DNA of 64,000 nucleotides from CAUVKI01 sp963552605 (GCA_963552605.1 CAUVKI010000006.1:1-64000), one strand, 5' to 3'. Shown: positions 52,570 through 62,203, counted from the first letter of the stretch. The notes: generated by a model from the sequence alone, not told the origin. Numbers and translations: made by a program.

Positions 52570-54687
52570 ATGCGGTTAATTATATGTGAAAAACCGAGTG
52601 TCGGAATGACAATAGCGTCCGCACTTGGAATAGAAACGAAAAAGGACGGATACATGGAGGGAAAAAACTTTCTTGTATCTTGGTGCATTGGACACCTTGC
52701 GGAGCTATCCGAGCCGTCCGCATACGGAAACAAGTACGAAAAATGGAGCCTTGAAGCCTTGCCTGTTCTTCCTGAAAACTGGCAGCTTACCGTATCAAAG
52801 GATAAGGAAAAGCAGTTTAATGTTCTAAAAAAACTTCTTTTCAGAAAGGATGTTACAGAGGTTATCAACGGGTGCGACGCAGGACGCGAGGGAGAACTTA
52901 TTTTTCGCTTTGTTATGGAAAAGGCAGGTTGTGAAAAACCTGTAAAAAGACTTTGGATTTCTTCTATGGAAGAATCCGCAATAAAGAAAGGGTTTAACAA
53001 TCTAAAGGACGGAAAAGACTATGACAATCTCTATTTTTCCGCCCTGTGCAGAGCAAAGGCAGATTGGCTTATCGGAATCAATGCGAGCCGCCTGTTTTCT
53101 CTTATATATAACCATACCATAAATGTGGGACGGGTGCAGAGCCCGACCTTAAAAATGCTGACGGATCGAAATGATGCGATTACCAATTTCAAGAAAGAAA
53201 AGTATTACCATGTGCGCCTTACCTCAGGAGACGCAGAAGCAGTCAGCGAAAAGTTTTCAAGCAAGAAAGAGGCGGAAGAAAGCGCCGAAGCCTGCAAAGA
53301 AAAAAGTGCAGTCTGCACTTCCGTTACCCATGAAAAAAAGGAAATACTGCCGCCGAAGTTATTTGACCTTACCGCACTCCAAAAGGAAGCAAACCGCATT
53401 TTCGGTTATACGGCAAAGCAGACCCTTGACCTTGCACAGAGCCTTTATGAAAAGAAGCTTCTGACCTATCCGAGAACGGATAGTAGTTACCTGACGGACG
53501 ATATGGAGGAAACGGCGGAGACGGTTATTCGCGTACTTCTTTCAAAACTTCCATTTATGAAAGGTGCTTCCTTTATCCCTAAAGTAACGTCCGTTCTTAA
53601 CAGCAAAAAGGTGTCGGATCACCATGCCGTTATTCCCACAACGGAGCTTGAAAAGACGGATCTTTTCATGCTTCCAGAAAGTGAACGAAACATCCTCTTT
53701 CTTGTAGGTACAAGGCTTCTCATAGCAACCGCTTCTTCTCATGTATATGAAACGGTTACTGCGATATTTAATTGCACAGAGCTTACTTTTACGGCAAAGG
53801 GAAAAACCGTGTTATCTTCCGGATGGAAAGAAACGGAACAGCTTTTTCTAATGAGCCTAAAGGAAAAACCGGACAGTAAAGTTCAGGAAGAAAAAGAACT
53901 CCCTGTGTTTAGGAAAGGACAGCATTTTGAAAACTTCCCTGTAAATGTTACAGAGCATGACACATTTCCCCCAAAGCCATATACGGAAAGTACACTGCTA
54001 TCTTCAATGGAGCACGCAGGAAATAAGGAAACTACAAAGGACGCAGAGCGTAAAGGCTTAGGTACTCCCGCAACCCGTGCAGCCATTATTGAAAAAATCA
54101 TCAAGGCAGGCTTTGTTACAAGAAAGGGAAAGCAGCTCATCCCTACCAAAGACGGAATGAATCTGATTTCTGTACTTCCTGAAACGCTTACCTCTCCGCT
54201 TCTTACAGCCGAGTGGGAAAATGAACTTTCAAGGATTGCAAAGGGTGAAGCAAATGCAGACGACTTTATGCAAAAAATCGAAATGCTGACAAAAGACCTT
54301 ATCGAAAATATAAATGCCGAAAAAGTGAAAACGGGCTTATTCAAGGAGGAAAAAACGATAATCGGCGTATGCCCGCGTTGTCAAAATCCCGTCTATGAGG
54401 GAAAGAAAAACTATTATTGCAGTAACAGGGATTGCCGCTTTTCCATGTGGAAGAATGACCGCTTCTTTACGGACAGGAAAATCACCTTTACGCCCAAACT
54501 TGCAAGGGAACTTCTGAAAGATAAGACAGCTAAAGTAAAGAATATCTACTCTCCCAAAACAGGCAAAACCTATGACGGCAATGTGGTTTTTTCCGATACC
54601 GGAGAGAAGTATGTAAACTATCGTATTGAGATTCCAAAGAAGAAAAAGTTGAATAGCAAGCATAGGAAAGGGGTACCCTTTCCGTAA
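52570..54687 (+). CDS. topB: DNA topoisomerase III of the conjugative element
   Basis: A 705-aa type IA topoisomerase starting at ATG 52570 (GGAGGT upstream). TOPRIM part: ICEKPSVGM and DAGREGELIFR. Active-site Tyr in LLTYPRTDSSYLTDDM. A C-terminal Zn-finger domain has CPRCQNP and YYCSNRDCRFSMWK. Such enzymes are a standard cargo of Gram-positive conjugative elements and probably resolve transfer intermediates. The last codons lie in a 41-bp inverted repeat shared with 61894-61934. Confidence 0.92.
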   Translation: MRLIICEKPSVGMTIASALGIETKKDGYMEGKNFLVSWCIGHLAELSEPSAYGNKYEKWSLEALPVLPENWQLTVSKDKEKQFNVLKKLLFRKDVTEVINGCDAGREGELIFRFVMEKAGCEKPVKRLWISSMEESAIKKGFNNLKDGKDYDNLYFSALCRAKADWLIGINASRLFSLIYNHTINVGRVQSPTLKMLTDRNDAITNFKKEKYYHVRLTSGDAEAVSEKFSSKKEAEESAEACKEKSAVCTSVTHEKKEILPPKLFDLTALQKEANRIFGYTAKQTLDLAQSLYEKKLLTYPRTDSSYLTDDMEETAETVIRVLLSKLPFMKGASFIPKVTSVLNSKKVSDHHAVIPTTELEKTDLFMLPESERNILFLVGTRLLIATASSHVYETVTAIFNCTELTFTAKGKTVLSSGWKETEQLFLMSLKEKPDSKVQEEKELPVFRKGQHFENFPVNVTEHDTFPPKPYTESTLLSSMEHAGNKETTKDAERKGLGTPATRAAIIEKIIKAGFVTRKGKQLIPTKDGMNLISVLPETLTSPLLTAEWENELSRIAKGEANADDFMQKIEMLTKDLIENINAEKVKTGLFKEEKTIIGVCPRCQNPVYEGKKNYYCSNRDCRFSMWKNDRFFTDRKITFTPKLARELLKDKTAKVKNIYSPKTGKTYDGNVVFSDTGEKYVNYRIEIPKKKKLNSKHRKGVPFP

Positions 54688-54756
54688 AAAACTCCGTTTT
54701 CCAAAGATACGAAAGCGGAGATTTATATTTTCTGGGATAGTCCCAGACCCTTAAAA
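54651..54756 (+). other. oriT-like site 1 (inverted copy of the site upstream of mobC)
   Basis: 41 bp (54651-54691) are identical to the reverse complement of 61894-61934, including the near-palindrome GGAAAGGGGTACCCTTTCC. A CTCCG/CGGAG stem follows, then CTGGGATAGTCCCAG (54732-54746) and ACCC. The site upstream of mobC has the same order and almost the same spacing, with TTGGGAAGTATCCCAA and ACCC. Candidate relaxase or relaxosome binding site; also overlaps the end of topB. Confidence 0.5.
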
Positions 54757-54775
54757 AATGAAAGGAGAACAAACC

Positions 54776-57700
54776 ATGCCATATATGGAAAAAACGGAAG
54801 AAACAAAAGAGGTTCAGCCGATTATCCTTACCTCTGAAAATCAAAAGGACAGGCTTAAGGAAATTACGGATCGTTTGGAGCAAGGTATTTTAGAAGTTTT
54901 TGAAAGTGAAAGGTACAAGGAATATCTTCGCATCATGTCAAAATTTCATCATTATAGCTTCAATAATACTATGCTGATTGCCCTGCAAAAGCCGGACGCT
55001 TCCCTGATTGCAGGCTTTGGTGCATGGAAAAACAATCACGGAAGAACTGTCAAAAAAGGAGAAAAAGGAATCCGCATTATTGCACCTGCTCCCTTTAAGG
55101 TAAAGCAGGAAATGGAAAGGCTTGATCCGAAAACCAATATGCCTGTCATCGGAGCAGACGGAAATGCACTGACCGAAGAAAAAGAAATCACGATTCCCGC
55201 CTACAAGGTGGTGTCCGTTTTTGATGTATCGCAGACGGAAGGAAGAGAGCTTCCCTCTATCGGAGTAAATGAGCTGACAGGCAATGTGTCGCAGTATGAG
55301 GACTTTTTTGCAGCACTGAAAAAGGCTTCTCCCGTTCCTATTGCCCTTGAACATATCGAGGGAAGCGCTCACGGCTACTATCACCTTGCAGAAAAAAGAA
55401 TTGCCATTGACGATGATATGAGTGAGCTGCAAACACTAAAAACTGCTATTCACGAGATCGCCCATGCAAAGCTGCACGATATTGACCTAAATGCTCCAAA
55501 AGAGGAAAAGAAAAAAAGACCTGATCAGCGTACCCGCGAGGTTGAAGCGGAAAGCGTCGCCTATACCGTATGCCAGCACTATGGGCTTGATACTTCCGAC
55601 TATTCTTTCGGATATGTCGCCAGCTGGAGTAGCGGCAAGGAGCTTACCGAGCTGAAAGGCTCTCTTGAAACCGTCCGCCTTGCCGCTTCGGAGCTAATTG
55701 ACAGCATAGATGAGCATTTTCAGGAGCTTCAAAAGGCAAGAGAAAATGAGCTTTCAGAAAATAAAGCGGAGCCTTTCCTGCAGGAAGAAAAACAGGAAGC
55801 CGCTTACCATCTTGAAAGCGGAAATTATCTCTATATCCAAGTTTCTGAAACAGGCTATGACTATACACTGTATCAGCCGGATTTTACAGACCTTGACGGC
55901 AGACAGCTTGATACCCCGGAAATCTCCATTGAAAAAGCCCGTGATGAAATTCTGAAAATGCACGAACTTTCAGGAAAAGAATCAGAAGAAATCTCTGTAA
56001 ATGACTTTGAACAGATGCAGGAAGCTATTTCACAGGAAAGGCAGACAAGAGAAAAAGTAAGATACTATCCTATCAATGAAGCAGCGGCAAAAAGGGCAAA
56101 GGAAATGAACAGTTTTTCCGACTATACGCTGGGAAGCGCAACTCTTGAATACAAAAGTCTTGTGGATCAGGCGACGGAAATTGCTAAAAGCCAGAAAGAA
56201 AAAGTTGATCCGTCCTTTCACGATAAAATCGATGCCTTGCTTGATACCTATGCGAAAAGACTTGCAGCAAATATGAATAACGGCTTTGCCATTGACGCAC
56301 GCGTTCCCTCTGTACTGATTGCGGGAGGTTCCAATTTCCCTGTGCGAAAGAAGGAAAAGCAAAACGCCGCCCGTGATAAGAACTTTAGTGAATGGAAAGA
56401 GATTCAGGGACTTCTTGAAAAAATCAGAAGCACCGGAATGGGCGGAATCAGTGCAGATGATCCGGACGCCGTAAAAAAACTGAATGCAAAGCTTGAAAAG
56501 CTGACAAAGGCACAGGAAACCATGAAAGCGGTCAATGCTTACTACCGAAAACATAAAAGCCTTGATGGCTGCCCGGAGCTTGACAGGGAAGCAATCGAAA
56601 AGCTAAAGGCAAGAATGGAAATCCGAGGCATACAGGATAAGCCCTATCCGTCATGGGCTCTTTCCAATAACAATGCGGAAATCCGAAGAATTAAAACCCG
56701 TATTCAAAGCCTTTCTGTAAATAAGGAAACGCTTTATACAAGCTGGGACTTTGCGGGAGGAAAGGCGGAAATCAATATAAAGGATAACCGTCTGCAGCTT
56801 TTCTTTGAAGAAAAGCCGGATAGTAAAATTCGTGATGAATTAAAGGCAAACGGCTTTCGCTGGTCGCCGAAAGCTTCCGCATGGCAAAGACAGCTAAACA
56901 GCAATGCGATGTATGCGGCAGATAGTATCAGCAGCATAAAGCCCCTTACGGGAGAACGTGTTACAGAGCTTCAAAGAAAGTTCAGAATGAAAGGTAAAAA
57001 AGAAGCTGCCCATGAATATATCTATAAAATCAGAGAAGATCCGGAAAAGGAAGATAAAAAAGAAAGTTGCCGCCTTGAAGCCTATCTTGTAAAGGAAGAC
57101 GGTAAGACAAGCTGTGAGATCTTATATTCCGGCACAAAGGAATGCTGCACAGAGCTTTTGGATGAGGTGCATTCCGGGAAGCTGACAAGGGAGCAAGTCA
57201 AAGAGCTTTATGCAAAGACCGAAAATACCGAGCCTGAAAAAGATACTTTTAGAATTTATCAGCTGAAACGCGGTGAAAAAACAAGAGAGCTTCAATTTGA
57301 ATCCTACGAGTGCCTGAAAGAATCGGGACAGGTTCTTAACCCGGAGAACTATGTCAAGGTATATGAGGCGGAGCTTACGAAAGGACTTTCTCTTGAAGAT
57401 ATTTACACCCGCTTTAATGTGGATCATCCAAAGGATTTTTACGGGCACAGTCTTTCCGTTTCCGATGTGGTCGTACTTCATAAGGACGGCAAGGACAGCG
57501 CTCACTATGTAGACCGCTTCGGTTACAGGGAAGCACCGGAATTTCTAAAACCGGAGAACTACCTGAAAGCTGCAGAGCAATCCACAGAACAAAACTACAA
57601 TATGATTGACGGAATTGTGAATAATACTCCGCCTGCGCCAACCGTAGATGAGCTTGAGCAGAAAGTAAAGGCAGGAGAATCCATTTCCCTTACCGAGCTT

Positions 57701-57844
57701 GCAAAAGCAGTGAAAACAGAGAATCGCAGTTCTGATGAACCGGAGGAAAAACCGTCTATCAGAGCGCAACTAAATGAAGCACAGAAAAATCCTGCACAGA
57801 AAAAACACAACACGAAAACAAAAAATCATGAATTGGAGGTATGA
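54776..57844 (+). CDS. ArdC/LtrC-like large polyvalent protein
   Basis: A 1022-aa protein. An N-terminal ssDNA-binding ArdC-type domain (about 15-150; FHHYSFNNTMLIALQKPDAS, GFGAWKNNHGRTVKKGEKGI) is followed by a zincin metalloprotease domain with HEIAHAKLHD (HExxH near residue 225) and a third ligand in EVEAESVAY. YodL/LPD-type domains follow (YLYIQVSETGYDYTLYQPDF), ending in a tail with DLL-like repeats. ArdC proteins protect incoming single-stranded DNA from restriction and are transferred in conjugation (known for IncW). Start ATG 54776 after GAAAGGAG. Confidence 0.85.
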   Translation: MPYMEKTEETKEVQPIILTSENQKDRLKEITDRLEQGILEVFESERYKEYLRIMSKFHHYSFNNTMLIALQKPDASLIAGFGAWKNNHGRTVKKGEKGIRIIAPAPFKVKQEMERLDPKTNMPVIGADGNALTEEKEITIPAYKVVSVFDVSQTEGRELPSIGVNELTGNVSQYEDFFAALKKASPVPIALEHIEGSAHGYYHLAEKRIAIDDDMSELQTLKTAIHEIAHAKLHDIDLNAPKEEKKKRPDQRTREVEAESVAYTVCQHYGLDTSDYSFGYVASWSSGKELTELKGSLETVRLAASELIDSIDEHFQELQKARENELSENKAEPFLQEEKQEAAYHLESGNYLYIQVSETGYDYTLYQPDFTDLDGRQLDTPEISIEKARDEILKMHELSGKESEEISVNDFEQMQEAISQERQTREKVRYYPINEAAAKRAKEMNSFSDYTLGSATLEYKSLVDQATEIAKSQKEKVDPSFHDKIDALLDTYAKRLAANMNNGFAIDARVPSVLIAGGSNFPVRKKEKQNAARDKNFSEWKEIQGLLEKIRSTGMGGISADDPDAVKKLNAKLEKLTKAQETMKAVNAYYRKHKSLDGCPELDREAIEKLKARMEIRGIQDKPYPSWALSNNNAEIRRIKTRIQSLSVNKETLYTSWDFAGGKAEINIKDNRLQLFFEEKPDSKIRDELKANGFRWSPKASAWQRQLNSNAMYAADSISSIKPLTGERVTELQRKFRMKGKKEAAHEYIYKIREDPEKEDKKESCRLEAYLVKEDGKTSCEILYSGTKECCTELLDEVHSGKLTREQVKELYAKTENTEPEKDTFRIYQLKRGEKTRELQFESYECLKESGQVLNPENYVKVYEAELTKGLSLEDIYTRFNVDHPKDFYGHSLSVSDVVVLHKDGKDSAHYVDRFGYREAPEFLKPENYLKAAEQSTEQNYNMIDGIVNNTPPAPTVDELEQKVKAGESISLTELAKAVKTENRSSDEPEEKPSIRAQLNEAQKNPAQKKHNTKTKNHELEV

Positions 57845-58053
57845 AAATGAATCCTTTTACAGTAGAAGAAATGAATTTACTTGCTATTTACAAGGGAGAA
57901 TCCAAAGAGGAAGTAACGGAGAAAATAGCATTCGCACTTTCTTTTATGGATAGCGATATGCGGGAGCTTGCAAAGCGCACAGTCAAAAAGGTAAACAGCT
58001 TATCCGATAAGGAATTTGCCACGCTCTCCATTGAACCCGCCGATGAAATATGA
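57841..58053 (+). CDS. Transposon-transfer assisting protein (TTRAP family)
   Basis: A 70-aa small helical protein (MNPFTVEEMNLLAIYKGESK ... MRELAKRTVKKVNSLSDKEF). The family is known from conjugative transposons, role unclear. It overlaps the preceding and following genes by 4 nt; the ATG at 57847 is an alternative start. Confidence 0.78.
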   Translation: MKMNPFTVEEMNLLAIYKGESKEEVTEKIAFALSFMDSDMRELAKRTVKKVNSLSDKEFATLSIEPADEI

Positions 58054-58415
58054 GAAAAGCAAAATCGCTTTCCCCTAAACAGGTAAAGCGTGTCCATCGT
58101 CTTGTAAGAAAAGAATGCTGTAACTTTGATAACGGAAACTGCATTTTACTTGATGACGGAGAGCCTTGCCCCTGCCCGCAGCTGATTTCCTGTTCGCTTC
58201 TTTGCAGGTGGTTTTCTGATGCGGTTCTTCCGCTTGACAGGGAACTATTTGCAGAGCTTTATGCCCCGGAAGAAAAACGCCGCTGCACAGTATGCGGCTC
58301 CCCTTTTGCTTCAAAATCCAATCATGCGAAATATTGTCCTGATTGCAGAAAGAAAATCACAAGAAAGCAGGCGGCGGAGCGTATGAGGAAAAAGCGTAGC
58401 CTTGTTACTAAATAG
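58050..58415 (+). CDS. Cysteine-rich VLP domain protein
   Basis: A 121-aa protein. An N-terminal Cys cluster (ECCNFDNGNCILLDDGEPCP) contains the Cys-rich VLP signature, and a C-terminal zinc ribbon (CTVCGSPFASKSNHAKYCPD) precedes a basic tail. A standard neighbour of the TTRAP gene in these elements; probably a nucleic-acid-binding protein. Confidence 0.8.
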   Translation: MRKAKSLSPKQVKRVHRLVRKECCNFDNGNCILLDDGEPCPCPQLISCSLLCRWFSDAVLPLDRELFAELYAPEEKRRCTVCGSPFASKSNHAKYCPDCRKKITRKQAAERMRKKRSLVTK

Positions 58416-58501
58416 AGAGTGTAAATACCTTGCACAATCTTGTTTTTTAGGAGCTTTTCAGCTTAAGACAGGGATTGATACCTATACCCTTAAAAATGAG
58501 G

Positions 58502-58516
58502 TTTTACTGCGTAACA
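58502..58516 (+). repeat. 15-bp direct repeat of 40068-40082
   Basis: TTTTACTGCGTAACA occurs here and just upstream of the element's first gene. The stretch 58416-58585 otherwise holds no gene I can support. Confidence 0.5.
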
Positions 58517-58542
58517 TAAAGAAAATCTATCCAAAGAAAAAT

Positions 58543-58590
58543 GGACACGACAGCTATGAACTTGTGGTTGCCGTGTCCGCTATTTTTATT
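58543..58590. terminator. Terminator between convergent gene groups
   Basis: GGACACG pairs with CGTGTCC across a 22-nt loop with extra pairing, followed by a T-rich run. It separates the plus-strand genes from the minus-strand DUF3800 gene. Confidence 0.7.
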
Positions 58591-59704
58591 TCATAGATAA
58601 AATAATTTTAACCTTTTCAATCTCATAAAAATTTGCAGTGAAGTGAATAAAAGCTAAACATTTTCTCTCGGATTTCTCTATTAAGGACTTTAGTAGTGAT
58701 ATATTTTCTCTCTGCATATCATTTAGTCTTATAGTTTCGTTTATAATTTCCGAGTTGCTTTTAGAATTTGCATATAGAAACAATTTTCCTAAAAGACCAA
58801 TAATGACATCAGATAATTGAATCCATTGATTGCTTTCAGATTTAACGAAAACGTAATTGCGAAGTATTTGATTATCAATGCTAATAGGAAAAGCCTTTAA
58901 TTTATTTATTATCTCTACTTCTTCATCAAAAATATGTTGTGAATATGGGAACATATAAATAGGCTCAATATATAGGCTTTCATATCCATCCATTAAAATC
59001 AAATCTTCATTGTTGCTTAAAAAGCAAAGATTTTCCTTTTTCTGAGAGGCTTTTAATAACTGACGAACTGATTCTAATCCAAAATCTTCTTGTTCATTTT
59101 CAACATTTATGTTTTCTATCCAAGCAATTAAGTCTTCACAAAATGGCTGCACATTATCAGACTGTATATTCGGATAATTATATTTCAGAAAAACAGAATG
59201 AATATAATCAATATCTGCATTGATATATTTATATAAAGTGTTTTTCATGAGATTGATGTAATCAGGTGGAAGCATAGAAAACTTTGTATCATCAACTAAT
59301 GAATCAATTATATCTACAATACCGAAATATAAATTATTCATTGCCATAAAATGTACATATACTTCATTTTCAATAATCCATTTTAGTAAAAGTTGTAATT
59401 TAGGTGATTTTACACATTCAAGGAAAGTTTTACCGGGTGCGATATGTTGACGTTTGATCTCTTTTACATTGGATTGCAATTTGAACGACTGAAATAATTT
59501 GTCAAGGCTAAACTGTCTGTTTTCACCTTCATAAACAAGCCCACCTATAACAAAATCTTCATCTTTTGATGAGTTGAAATCTTTTTCAGTAATTCTAAAC
59601 TTTCGAGAATTATTAGTTTCATCATAATAGAATGTATAGGTATCATCCATTCCTGATAAACCTGAAAATTCTATTGCTAATTTACGGATGTCAGTATAGT
59701 CCAT
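58586..59704 (-). CDS. DUF3800-like protein (cargo)
   Basis: 372 aa. The N-terminal TYTFYYDETNNSRKF (acidic DE) and C-terminal WIQLSDVIIGLLGKLF match DUF3800, which has an RNase H-like fold with acidic active-site residues. It sits in an otherwise transfer-related region in opposite orientation, as typical of accessory or defence cargo. No proven function. Confidence 0.65.
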   Translation of the reverse strand: MDYTDIRKLAIEFSGLSGMDDTYTFYYDETNNSRKFRITEKDFNSSKDEDFVIGGLVYEGENRQFSLDKLFQSFKLQSNVKEIKRQHIAPGKTFLECVKSPKLQLLLKWIIENEVYVHFMAMNNLYFGIVDIIDSLVDDTKFSMLPPDYINLMKNTLYKYINADIDYIHSVFLKYNYPNIQSDNVQPFCEDLIAWIENINVENEQEDFGLESVRQLLKASQKKENLCFLSNNEDLILMDGYESLYIEPIYMFPYSQHIFDEEVEIINKLKAFPISIDNQILRNYVFVKSESNQWIQLSDVIIGLLGKLFLYANSKSNSEIINETIRLNDMQRENISLLKSLIEKSERKCLAFIHFTANFYEIEKVKIILSMK

Positions 59705-59723
59705 AAAAACACCTTTCTGAAAT

Positions 59724-60056
59724 TTATTCTTTTACAAGCCTGTATATCGTAAGAGGAATATACCACGCTGCAACAAGAAGCTGCCATACAATCACGATAC
59801 AGCCGATCAGTCCACCTACAATGATATTTACGGCAAATATTCCTACGGTTGCGGTGAAGTCATGATTTACAGGAATCAGCCATAAAAACATTCTTCTAAT
59901 GCCGAATGGAACGCCGCAAAACAACCATATATAGAAATAGTTTGTTTCTCCGTTTTGAGTAAATATATTTTTCCCAAAATAAAAGAGGATGGCTATCAGA
60001 ATAACAGGTATTATTACCTTCTTAAAAAAATCTTTCCATATTTCTCCACGTGTCAT
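59724..60056 (-). CDS. DUF6050-like small membrane protein
   Basis: A 110-aa protein with three membrane helices (VIIPVILIAILFYFGKNI; FYIWLFCGVPFGIRRM; VGIFAVNIIVGGLIGCIVIV). It sits directly upstream of the DUF3800 gene on the same strand and may be co-transcribed. Common in Clostridial conjugative elements; function unknown. Confidence 0.65.
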   Translation of the reverse strand: MTRGEIWKDFFKKVIIPVILIAILFYFGKNIFTQNGETNYFYIWLFCGVPFGIRRMFLWLIPVNHDFTATVGIFAVNIIVGGLIGCIVIVWQLLVAAWYIPLTIYRLVKE

Positions 60057-60171
60057 AATATCAGCTCCTTTTTCTGCGGGAACTGTTTTCTGTCCTTAAA
60101 TGTATTGTCTATCCCGTTTCTTTAGTTAGTCTTATCATACCATGAAATATATATCCCATCCACAGAAAGAA

Positions 60172-61515
60172 TCATTCAAGGCTCTTTGTAAGTTCTCTGC
60201 CTGTATCTTCTCTTTGAATAATCCGGTCAACATTCTGCTTGATCCGCTGATATTCTTTGACTTTCTTTTTCAGCTTTCCGTATTCGGAATACAAGGTTTC
60301 TTTTTTCTTTTGCAGGGAAGTATATTCTTTCTGCAAAGCGGAAAGATCCGGAAGTTTTGTAATTCCTGCTTTCTTTAATGCCTTTGCCGCAGCTTCATAA
60401 AGAATCAGGTTGCTTTCGTGCTTCTTCCTATATGCTTCCTTATCCTTTGCCTTGATATATCCTCTGTAAACATTCTTTGTTTTTTGATAAGTAGAAAGGT
60501 GTTTTATCATAACAGCCATATCGAAAAGCTTCTTTTCCGCCTGCTTTAAGCTGTCTGCTGTCTGTTCACTGTCAAGAACCATTTCGTCTATACGCGTTAT
60601 TAAATCCTCATACTGCATAATGTTATTTTCTGTAAGGAAATTCATTGTCTTTGCCGCCTGTTTCAGATTGTGGTTCTTCGCCCAATGCTCATATCCCGTC
60701 GATTGCTGTGCCTTGATATTGTTTTCCATGTCAATCAACAGAGATATTCCGTTCTCCTGTGTCAGTTTCTTTCCGGTGTGGTTCTTAATTCCTGCAATGC
60801 GTTTTCTGATTGCTTCTTCCGTATAATCTGCTCCGAGCGTTTTCAGTCTTATAAATCGTTCTTGTCCGGGTGCTCTGCAGGAAACATATTTACCGCGTTT
60901 GATTTCATAGCCGGAAGCTTGAAGCTTATGTAAAAGCTCTTCAAAATCCGTTACCTGAGGAATAAGGAGATTGACCGTTTCTTTAAGCTTTCCTTTCCAG
61001 TTTGTACCTGTCTTTGCCGTTTGATACTCAATATAGCTTTTTCCTTTTCGTCCTTTTTCCGGAGTGATAACCGATAAGCCGTTTTCATAGCATAGACGGT
61101 CGCTGATATTTCTTATTCCGTAATAGCTTCTTTTATTGGAATTATATTTGTGATAGTCCACGAAATTTACGGCACAAAAAATAATGTGATTATGGACATG
61201 ACCTTTATCAATATGGGTGGTAAGAACATACTCATACCGACCTTTTGTTACGGCGTCTGCAAGCTGTTTTCCAATCTCATGGGCTTTCTCAAAACTGACT
61301 TCTCCCGGCTCAAAGGACTGTATCAGGTGATGGGCTAAATTGTTTCCTTTATCAAGTGCCTGTGAAAGTGTAAAGGCAAATTCTATATCTGCGGTTTCAT
61401 AGCTGCATCCGAAAGAAGATACAAGCATTTTATCATCGGTTTTATCGGGGTTTTGGATATATTCAAGAGCTTTTTTCAGTGTGCTTTTAATAGGCTTAAT
61501 CTTTGTAACCGCCAT
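60172..61515 (-). CDS. Relaxase/mobilization nuclease (MobP type)
   Basis: A 447-aa protein. The N-terminal relaxase domain has the metal-binding histidines in THIDKGHVHNHIIFCAVNF. A probable catalytic Tyr is in YGIRNISD or earlier; which one is uncertain. The C-terminal half is helical and coiled (SALQKEYTSLQKKKETLYSE). It nicks oriT and pilots the strand into the recipient. The start overlaps the mobC 3' end by 40 nt. Confidence 0.9.
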   Translation of the reverse strand: MAVTKIKPIKSTLKKALEYIQNPDKTDDKMLVSSFGCSYETADIEFAFTLSQALDKGNNLAHHLIQSFEPGEVSFEKAHEIGKQLADAVTKGRYEYVLTTHIDKGHVHNHIIFCAVNFVDYHKYNSNKRSYYGIRNISDRLCYENGLSVITPEKGRKGKSYIEYQTAKTGTNWKGKLKETVNLLIPQVTDFEELLHKLQASGYEIKRGKYVSCRAPGQERFIRLKTLGADYTEEAIRKRIAGIKNHTGKKLTQENGISLLIDMENNIKAQQSTGYEHWAKNHNLKQAAKTMNFLTENNIMQYEDLITRIDEMVLDSEQTADSLKQAEKKLFDMAVMIKHLSTYQKTKNVYRGYIKAKDKEAYRKKHESNLILYEAAAKALKKAGITKLPDLSALQKEYTSLQKKKETLYSEYGKLKKKVKEYQRIKQNVDRIIQREDTGRELTKSLE

Positions 61516-61805
61516 ATCTCTTTTAATGCTCCTTTGATTTCTTCTATATCTTCCGGATACACGTTCCCCGTTGTATTTGTTCTCCTTGCAATCTGATTGA
61601 TATTAACCCCGATTTTTTGAAGCTCTGCTGTCATTTTCTTTATATCGCTGTGGTCGATTTGAATGATATATCCGTCTATTGCCATTTTCCGAAGGTACGC
61701 TTCCATGTTGCTTGTAGGCACCTGTTTCATCTTTTCTTCTATCAAAGTGCGTTCTTCTTCCGTAACACGGAATTTAATCTGTATATTTCTTTTTCTATTT
61801 TCCAT
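61476..61805 (-). CDS. mobC: MobC-like relaxosome accessory protein
   Basis: A 109-aa ribbon-helix-helix-type protein (NIQIKFRVTEEERTLIEEKM ... ELQKIGVNINQIARRTNTTG). The NINQIARRTN motif is the MobC signature. It helps the relaxase open oriT. The start MENRKRN at 61805 is preferred. Confidence 0.88.
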   Translation of the reverse strand: MENRKRNIQIKFRVTEEERTLIEEKMKQVPTSNMEAYLRKMAIDGYIIQIDHSDIKKMTAELQKIGVNINQIARRTNTTGNVYPEDIEEIKGALKEIWRLQRLSLLKAH

Positions 61806-61823
61806 AGGCAAAATTCCTTTCCG

Positions 61824-61934
61824 TTTTCATAGAGGGTTTGGGATACTTCCCAACAAGCAAAATCTCTATCTCCGGAACTGCGGAAAAAAGAGATTTTTTA
61901 CGGAAAGGGTACCCCTTTCCTATGCTTGCTATTC
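61824..61934 (-). other. Candidate oriT (site 2), upstream of mobC
   Basis: Lies directly upstream of mobC, the usual oriT position. It holds the 41-bp inverted copy of the topB end (61894-61934), an AATCTC/GAGATT stem (61861-61896) and a TTGGGA/TCCCAA hairpin (61838-61853) next to the minus-strand string CCCAAACCC. The nick site cannot be placed by eye. Confidence 0.45.
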
Positions 61935-62136
61935 CACTTATTCCTTAATCTCTACAACAATGGAAAGTTGCTTTTTGCCAAAAATTCAAAAATCCAAATT
62001 TCTTGAAAAAACTTCAAAAGGTAGGTATGGAGAAATAAAATTTCATAGAGAGTTGGGATGATAATCAAACTTGATTTTCGTGCAAAGATTTTTATGATGA
62101 TAGTTTTCATTGATAAAGTTTGTAGGTTTGTCAAAT
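61935..62136. other. Gene-free interval between the transfer genes and the transporter cassette
   Basis: About 200 bp of AT-rich sequence with no supported ORF, RNA or clear att site. The right end of the conjugative element and its integrase are not visible here. Confidence 0.5.
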
Positions 62137-62203
62137 AAAAATAACACTGCTATCTTGACAAGGGGGTAAATTTAGGTATAATAAAAATAGCACTGCTATT
62201 TTT
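62137..62203 (+). promoter_or_regulatory. TetR-family promoter with two operators
   Basis: TTGACA (62155-62160), 16 nt and TATAAT (62177-62182) form the promoter. An exact inverted repeat AAAAATAGC-ACT-GCTATTTTT lies right after the -10 (62183-62203). A close copy, AAAAATAACACTGCTATCTT (62137-62156), abuts the -35. Two operators bracketing the promoter of a TetR gene mean autorepression (inference from position). Confidence 0.85.

Noticed and set aside
61617..62061. Plus-strand frames across mobC and the candidate oriT
   Set aside because: They are antisense to mobC or read through inverted repeats; no ribosome sites or homology.
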